Assembly: GCA_035295705.1 (NCBI GenBank)
Contig: DATGIN010000005.1
Span: 1-17,650 of the forward strand
Direction of reading: 5' to 3'
DNA length: 17,650 bases
Source: Poindextera sp035295705
Lineage (GTDB): Bacteria > Pseudomonadota > Alphaproteobacteria > Caulobacterales > Caulobacteraceae
A program made the position numbers and the translations under genes. Below, piece by piece: positions 14,055 through 17,650 of this stretch. The stretch's first letter is position 1; each line of letters opens with the position of its first letter. The notes beneath the pieces were generated by a model. The model was not told where the DNA came from, did not search any database, and saw only the letters and a list, made by a program, of their open reading frames with translations.

Positions 14055-14720
14055 ATGCTGCTTGGCATTCTTTTGGCGATCCTGATGGTCGTCTGCGCCG
14101 CCTTGATTGGCGTCATCCTGTTGCAGCGCTCGGAGGGTGGGGCGTTCGGGATGAGCAGCGGCGGACCGGGCGCTTTTATGACCGCGCGCGGAACTGGCGA
14201 CTTTCTCACCCGCACGACTGAGATTCTGGTCGGCTGTTTCTTCGCGCTGTGTCTGGTGATGACGATCATCTCGAGCCACGAGCGTAACGCCAGCGCCATT
14301 ATCGAGAAGCTGAAGGGCCTGCCGACGGTTTCCAGCGCCCCCGCTGCGCCGGCGAGCGCCGCTCCGTCGGCGCCGGCTGCTCCGCTCGGCGCGCCGGCCG
14401 GCGCGGCGGCGAACTTTGGAGTCCCGCAGACCGGGAATACGCTGAATTTGTTGGGTAACAGTCCGGCGCGCCCGATCACGCGGCCACCTTTGGCGGTCGC
14501 GCAGCCGCTCGCGCCGACGGCGCAACCTCCAGCCGCCAAGACGACGAAAGCGGCCAAAGCGCCGCGCCGTCCCGCTCCGACGACGGCGGCGACTGGCGCA
14601 TCGTCCACGCCGCCCGCCGCTGCCGCGTCCTCCGCGCCGCCGCCGCCGAGTGTCCAGCCCGCGCCGGTCACCCTGCCGCCGCCGCCGCCGCCGTCCGTGG
14701 TGGCGCCGCGCAACCAGTAG
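14055..14720 (+). CDS. secG: preprotein translocase subunit SecG with long Ala/Pro tail
   Basis: Small inner-membrane subunit of the SecYEG translocon. Residues 1-90 are a normal SecG: first helix (2-23, LLGILLAILMVVCAALIGVIL), the conserved cytosolic loop LLQRSEGGAFGMSSGG (22-37), and a second helix (about 56-73). Residues 90-221 are a long extension of Ala, Pro, Ser and Thr with a few Lys/Arg (KTTKAAKAPRR, about 160-172) ending in poly-Pro. Typical SecG is about 75-130 residues, so this one is roughly double. The tail is probably disordered. The ATG at 14055 starts directly with the helix. It is followed by pyrG after 77 bp, the order common in alphaproteobacteria. Confidence 0.93.
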   Translation: MLLGILLAILMVVCAALIGVILLQRSEGGAFGMSSGGPGAFMTARGTGDFLTRTTEILVGCFFALCLVMTIISSHERNASAIIEKLKGLPTVSSAPAAPASAAPSAPAAPLGAPAGAAANFGVPQTGNTLNLLGNSPARPITRPPLAVAQPLAPTAQPPAAKTTKAAKAPRRPAPTTAATGASSTPPAAAASSAPPPPSVQPAPVTLPPPPPPSVVAPRNQ

Positions 14721-14733
14721 CAGCCGTGCGCCC

Positions 14734-14769
14734 GCGCCGCCGCCGTCTCCGCGATGAGGCGGGCGGCGC
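14734..14769. repeat. GC-rich inverted repeat between secG and pyrG
   Basis: GCGCCGCC (14734-14741) pairs with GGCGGCGC (14762-14769), extended inward by GCC/GGC with one bulged base, giving about 11 pairs around a 13-base loop. It starts 13 bases after the secG stop. There is no T-run, so it is not a textbook intrinsic terminator. It may be an RNA-stabilising or processing hairpin, or composition. Confidence 0.35.
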
Positions 14770-14797
14770 CGCCGAATCAGCGCTAACCTGAGCGCCC

Positions 14798-16447
14798 ATG
14801 GCCCGGTACATCTTCATCACCGGCGGCGTGGTTTCTTCGCTTGGAAAAGGTCTCGCCTCCGCGGCGCTCGGCGCGCTCCTGCAGGCGCGGGGCTACGGCG
14901 TGCGGCTGCGCAAGCTCGACCCGTATCTGAACGTCGATCCCGGCACGATGAGCCCCTACCAGCACGGCGAGGTGTTCGTGACCGACGACGGGGCCGAGAC
15001 GGACCTGGACCTTGGGCACTACGAGCGATTCACCGGCGTTTCGGCCACCAAAGCCGACAACATCACGACCGGCCGCGTCTACCAGACCATCCTCGAGAAG
15101 GAGCGGCGAGGGGACTACCTGGGCGCGACCGTGCAGGTGATCCCGCACGTCACCGACGAGATCAAACGCTTCATCCTCTCCGACGCGCGCGACGAGTCGG
15201 GGCGCGAGCCCGACTTCGTCCTGGTCGAGATCGGCGGGACGGTCGGCGACATCGAAGGCCTGCCGTTTTTCGAAGCGATCCGCCAGCTGGGGCAGGAGCT
15301 GCCGCGCTTCCATGCCTGTTTCGTACATCTGACGCTGTTGCCGTTCATCAAGACGGCGGGCGAGATGAAGACCAAGCCGACCCAGCACTCCGTCAAGGAG
15401 CTGCGCTCGATCGGCATCCAGCCCGACATCCTGCTCTGCCGCTGCGAACAGCCGATTCCGCCGGGCGAGAAGCGCAAGATCGCGCTCTTCTGCAACGTAC
15501 GAGAAAGCGCGGTCATCCAGGCGCAAGACGCCAGGAGCATCTACGCCGTCCCGCTCGACTACCACCGCCAAGGGCTGGACGCCGAAGTGCTGTCCGTGTT
15601 CGGCATCACCGACGCGTCCCCGCCGGATTTGTCGCGATGGGAGGCGATCGCCGAGACGCTCACGCACCCCGACGGCGAAGTCAGGATCGCCATCGTGGGT
15701 AAGTATACCGTGTTAAAAGACTCGTATAAGTCGTTGATCGAAGCTCTCATTCACGGAGGCGTGGCCAACCGCGTCGGCGTCAGCATCGACTGGGTGGAGT
15801 CGGAGGAGCTGGAGGCAGACCCCGACTCGGCCAGCGATCGGCTGCAAGAGGCCGATGGGATTCTCGTTCCTGGCGCGTTTGGCGAGCGCGGCTCCAACGG
15901 CATGGTCCGCGCCGTGACCTTCGCGCGCGAGCACGGCGTGCCTTACTTCGGCGTCTGTTTCGGCATGCAGATGGCGGTGATCGAGGCGGCCCGGAACCTC
16001 GGCGGCATCGCATGCGCGTCGTCGAGCGAATTTGGCCCGACTCCGGAGCCGATCGTCGGCCTGATGACCGAGTGGACGCAGGGCAACGAAAGGGTTCGGC
16101 GGGCCGAGGGCGGCGACCTGGGCGGCACGATGCGGCTCGGCGCCTACGAAGCGATCCTCGCGGCCGACTCCAAGATCGCCGACATCTACGGATGCTCGAC
16201 AATCTCCGAGCGGCATCGCCACCGGTACGAGGTCAACATCGGCTACCGCCAGGTGCTCGAAGGGGCCGGCCTGCGGATCGCGGGGATGTCGCCCGATGGC
16301 CTCCTGCCCGAGACGGTCGAGCGGAGCGACCATCCGTGGTTCGTCGGCGTGCAGTTCCACCCGGAGCTGAAAAGCCGGCCGTTCGCGCCGCACCCGCTTT
16401 ATGCAAGCTTCATCGAAGCGGCGAAGGCCAAGAGCCGCTTGGTCTGA
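14798..16447 (+). CDS. pyrG: CTP synthase
   Basis: Makes CTP from UTP, ATP and glutamine. The 549 residues contain the synthetase domain, beginning ARYIFITGGVVSSLGKG (P-loop, 2-18) with KLDPYLNVDPGTMSPYQHGE (39-58), and VEIGGTVGDIEGLPF (143-157). The C-terminal class I glutaminase domain follows, with Cys387 in FGVCFGMQ and His521/Glu523 in FHPELKSRP. In Caulobacter this enzyme forms filaments that influence cell curvature; whether that applies here is unknown. The ATG at 14798 has only a weak Shine-Dalgarno, and a GANTC site (14774-14778) lies 20 bases upstream. A short AT-richer stretch (15698-15760) with a TTA leucine codon stands out from the otherwise GC-rich codon use. It ends 10 bp from the convergent radical SAM gene. 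Confidence 0.98.
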   Translation: MARYIFITGGVVSSLGKGLASAALGALLQARGYGVRLRKLDPYLNVDPGTMSPYQHGEVFVTDDGAETDLDLGHYERFTGVSATKADNITTGRVYQTILEKERRGDYLGATVQVIPHVTDEIKRFILSDARDESGREPDFVLVEIGGTVGDIEGLPFFEAIRQLGQELPRFHACFVHLTLLPFIKTAGEMKTKPTQHSVKELRSIGIQPDILLCRCEQPIPPGEKRKIALFCNVRESAVIQAQDARSIYAVPLDYHRQGLDAEVLSVFGITDASPPDLSRWEAIAETLTHPDGEVRIAIVGKYTVLKDSYKSLIEALIHGGVANRVGVSIDWVESEELEADPDSASDRLQEADGILVPGAFGERGSNGMVRAVTFAREHGVPYFGVCFGMQMAVIEAARNLGGIACASSSEFGPTPEPIVGLMTEWTQGNERVRRAEGGDLGGTMRLGAYEAILAADSKIADIYGCSTISERHRHRYEVNIGYRQVLEGAGLRIAGMSPDGLLPETVERSDHPWFVGVQFHPELKSRPFAPHPLYASFIEAAKAKSRLV

Positions 16448-16457
16448 CGCCGCGCGG

Positions 16458-17543
16458 CTAGCCGAACAGCTCCATCTGATTCGGGTCGCCTGACGGGCGG
16501 ACGAAGAGGCCGATGTCGAGGGCTGGAACCCGTCGGTCCAGCCCGAGCTTGCGCACGGCGAGGCGAAAGCGGGTTGCCAGCATGTCGGCGACGGGTCCTT
16601 CGCCGCGCATGCGCTTGCCCCATTCGGGGTCGTAGTCCCGGCCGTTGCGCATCTGTCGCACCAGCGACATCACCCGTACGGCGCGGTCGGGCCGTTCGGC
16701 CTCCAGCCACTCGCGGAACAGGTCTTTGATTTCGAGCGGCAGGCGCAGAACGGTGAAGTGGGCGCAAAGAGCGCCTGCGTCGGCTCCCTTGGCCAGCACG
16801 GCTTCCAGCTCATGGTCGTTGAGGCCGGGAATGATGGGCGCGAAGCCGATGATGGTCGGGACGCCGGCGGCGGACAGCTGTCGGATCGCTTCGAGCCGCC
16901 GTTCAGGCGTCGAGGCCCGCGGCTCCATCGCGCGCGCCAGCTTGCGGTCCAGGGAGGTGACCGACACCGAAACCGCCGCCAAGCGAAGCGCGGCCATCGG
17001 CGCAAGGATATCGATGTCGCGGGTCACGAGGGCGCTCTTGGTGGTGATGGTGACCGGATGGCGGTAGCGCGCCAGGACCTCGAGGATCGCCCGGGTGACC
17101 TTCAGCTTTCGTTCTATCGGCTGATAGGGGTCGGTGTTGGCCCCGAGCTGGATGCGAGCGGGCTGGTAGGACCGTCGCGAGAGTTCGCGTTCCAGAAGGT
17201 GCGCCGCCTCCGGTTTGAAGAACAGCTTGGTCTCGAAATCCAGACCCGGAGAGAGGCCAAGATAGGCGTGCGTGGGACGGGCGTAGCAGTAGATGCATCC
17301 GTGCTCGCAGCCGCGATACGGGTTGATCGAGCGGTCGAAGCCGATGTCCGGGCTCTGGTTGCGGCTAATGATCGTACGAGCCGTCTCGGCGGTAAGGCTG
17401 GTCGCCCGCTGCGCCGGGGCGTCGTCGTCGACTTCCCATCCATCGTTGAACTCGGCGCGCGTGAAAGCTTCGTAGCGGCTGGAGTCGTTTGAGCGCGAGG
17501 CCCGCCCACGCGCATTCACCGGAACCTGGGGGCGGCAACTCAT
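16458..17543 (-). CDS. PA0069-family radical SAM protein (SplB-like), function unknown
   Basis: Radical SAM enzyme of the PA0069 family, distantly related to spore photoproduct lyase; the substrate is not established to my knowledge. The 361 residues show RGRASRSNDSSRYEAF followed by FNDGW (11-36), the usual N-terminal signature. The iron-sulfur motif is C79-x3-C83-x2-C86 in RGCEHGCIYCYARP, and GANTDPYQPIERKLKVTR (134-151) and the remaining barrel strands follow. The N terminus is complete, so the ATG at 17541-17543 fits. The protein ends in a QMELFG tail. A near-consensus -10 (TATGAT) lies only 6 bases before the ATG, and a perfect LexA box lies 23 bp upstream. LexA control would make it a DNA-damage-induced gene. 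It converges on pyrG with a 10-bp gap. Confidence 0.9.
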   Translation of the reverse strand: MSCRPQVPVNARGRASRSNDSSRYEAFTRAEFNDGWEVDDDAPAQRATSLTAETARTIISRNQSPDIGFDRSINPYRGCEHGCIYCYARPTHAYLGLSPGLDFETKLFFKPEAAHLLERELSRRSYQPARIQLGANTDPYQPIERKLKVTRAILEVLARYRHPVTITTKSALVTRDIDILAPMAALRLAAVSVSVTSLDRKLARAMEPRASTPERRLEAIRQLSAAGVPTIIGFAPIIPGLNDHELEAVLAKGADAGALCAHFTVLRLPLEIKDLFREWLEAERPDRAVRVMSLVRQMRNGRDYDPEWGKRMRGEGPVADMLATRFRLAVRKLGLDRRVPALDIGLFVRPSGDPNQMELFG

Positions 17544-17549
17544 CGCCGC

Positions 17550-17577
17550 ATCATAGGCCGCTCTGGGAACAAAACAA
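17550..17577 (-). promoter_or_regulatory. candidate promoter of the radical SAM gene
   Basis: On the minus strand TATGAT (17555-17550) lies 16 bases after TTGTTT (17577-17572). The -35 is inside the LexA box, which would give repression by occlusion. Transcription would start at or next to the A of the ATG, giving a leaderless mRNA; leaderless messages are common in Caulobacter. Confidence 0.45.
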
Positions 17578-17581
17578 GAAC
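17567..17581 (-). promoter_or_regulatory. LexA operator (SOS box) in divergent promoter region
   Basis: GAACAAAACAAGAAC on the plus strand is GTTCTTGTTTTGTTC on the minus strand, a perfect GTTC-N7-GTTC alphaproteobacterial LexA box with a T-rich centre. It lies in the 74-bp spacer between the radical SAM gene (start 17543) and the plus-strand gene starting at 17618, in a patch more AT-rich than its surroundings. Position fits repression of the minus-strand promoter, and it also abuts a TTGACG element facing the other way. Confidence 0.75.
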
Positions 17582-17583
17582 GG

Positions 17584-17605
17584 TTGACGCCCGCCGATCC
17601 GGCGG
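17584..17605 (+). promoter_or_regulatory. candidate -35 and hairpin for the 17618 gene
   Basis: TTGACGC (17584-17590) matches the Caulobacter-type -35 TTGACGS exactly and starts 3 bases after the LexA box. It is followed by CCGCCG-ATC-CGGCGG (17591-17605), a 6-bp inverted repeat. The -10 is weak (GGATTGAT region). The -35 match is good but the promoter as a whole is uncertain. Confidence 0.35.
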
Positions 17606-17617
17606 ATTGATGAGCGC

Positions 17618-17650
17618 ATGATCTCGGCGATCATCGAACCAACCGGCGGC
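17618..17650 (+). CDS. start of an unidentified gene, cut by window edge
   Basis: Only 11 codons are visible, reading MISAIIEPTGG. The hydrophobic MISAII start resembles the first strand of GT-A-fold (family 2-like) glycosyltransferases, but this is far too short to decide. The ATG at 17618 is the only start in the three plus frames that stays open to the window end. It is divergent from the radical SAM gene and shares its LexA-box spacer. Confidence 0.4.
   Translation, partial: MISAIIEPTGG

Noticed and set aside
13925..14713. 262-codon minus-strand frame antisense to secG, ending just upstream of the GNAT gene
   Set aside because: Gly-rich translation mirrors the Ala/Pro-rich SecG tail. 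The last 22 residues look protein-like but lie in the intergenic spacer and cannot be supported alone.
17540..17650. Minus-strand frame open from the window end to a TGA overlapping the radical SAM ATG (ATGA)
   Set aside because: Only 36 codons with unremarkable composition. The spacer holds an SOS box, a -10 and an AT-rich patch, which favour intergenic DNA. More sequence to the right would settle it.
1..17650. Mobile element, CRISPR array, toxin-antitoxin or phage-defence genes
   Set aside because: No transposase, integrase, spaced direct repeats or defence-type domains were seen. Gene order is that of a conserved chromosomal core region.

Overview
The window looks like the chromosome of a GC-rich alphaproteobacterium, most likely Caulobacterales (Caulobacter/Phenylobacterium type). 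Three things support this. The gene order (tpiA divergent from a PpiD-like gene, then trpE-trpG-trpD-trpC-lexA, with comEC opposed and gltX-gltA beyond) is the one known from this class. There are operators of the GTTC-N7-GTTC type used by alphaproteobacterial LexA. The ComEC form and the short trpG/trpD/trpC genes also fit. The family is inferred from memory of synteny and protein style, not from a search. Nothing here resembles a phage, IS element, CRISPR array or rRNA/tRNA gene; the window is mostly core metabolism and information processing.

Layout, left to right. 1-2622 (minus): gltX followed by gltA, the latter cut by the window edge. 2726-4837 (plus): comEC, whose stop codon shares a CTAG palindrome with that of lexA. 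4834-5529 (minus): lexA, with a clear SOS box and promoter in the trpC-lexA gap. 5602-8023 (minus): trpC, trpD and trpG. 8106-8960: two small uncharacterised genes, a secreted Gly/Ala/Ser-rich protein (minus) and a single-pass membrane protein (plus), lying between trpG and trpE. 8970-12439 (minus): trpE and a membrane-anchored PpiD/SurA-like folding factor, overlapping by 4 bp. 12592-13359 (plus): tpiA, divergent from ppiD. 13397-13915 (minus): a GNAT acetyltransferase inserted against the tpiA-secG-pyrG direction. 14055-16447 (plus): secG with a long Ala/Pro tail, then pyrG. 16458-17543 (minus): a PA0069-family radical SAM protein. 17618-17650 (plus): the first 11 codons of another gene.

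Functionally, trpE/G/D/C cover chorismate to indole-glycerol phosphate; trpF, trpB and trpA are not in the window. PpiD and SecG belong to protein export and periplasmic folding, and tpiA, gltA, pyrG and gltX are housekeeping. The most interesting signal is a perfect GAAC-N7-GAAC LexA operator at 17567-17581, in the divergent promoter region of the radical SAM gene and the partial plus-strand gene. It matches the operator in front of lexA itself, so it predicts that this uncharacterised radical SAM protein is part of the SOS DNA-damage response. The pair of small exported/membrane genes inside the trp cluster is the main uncharacterised coding content. I saw no complete new multi-gene system.
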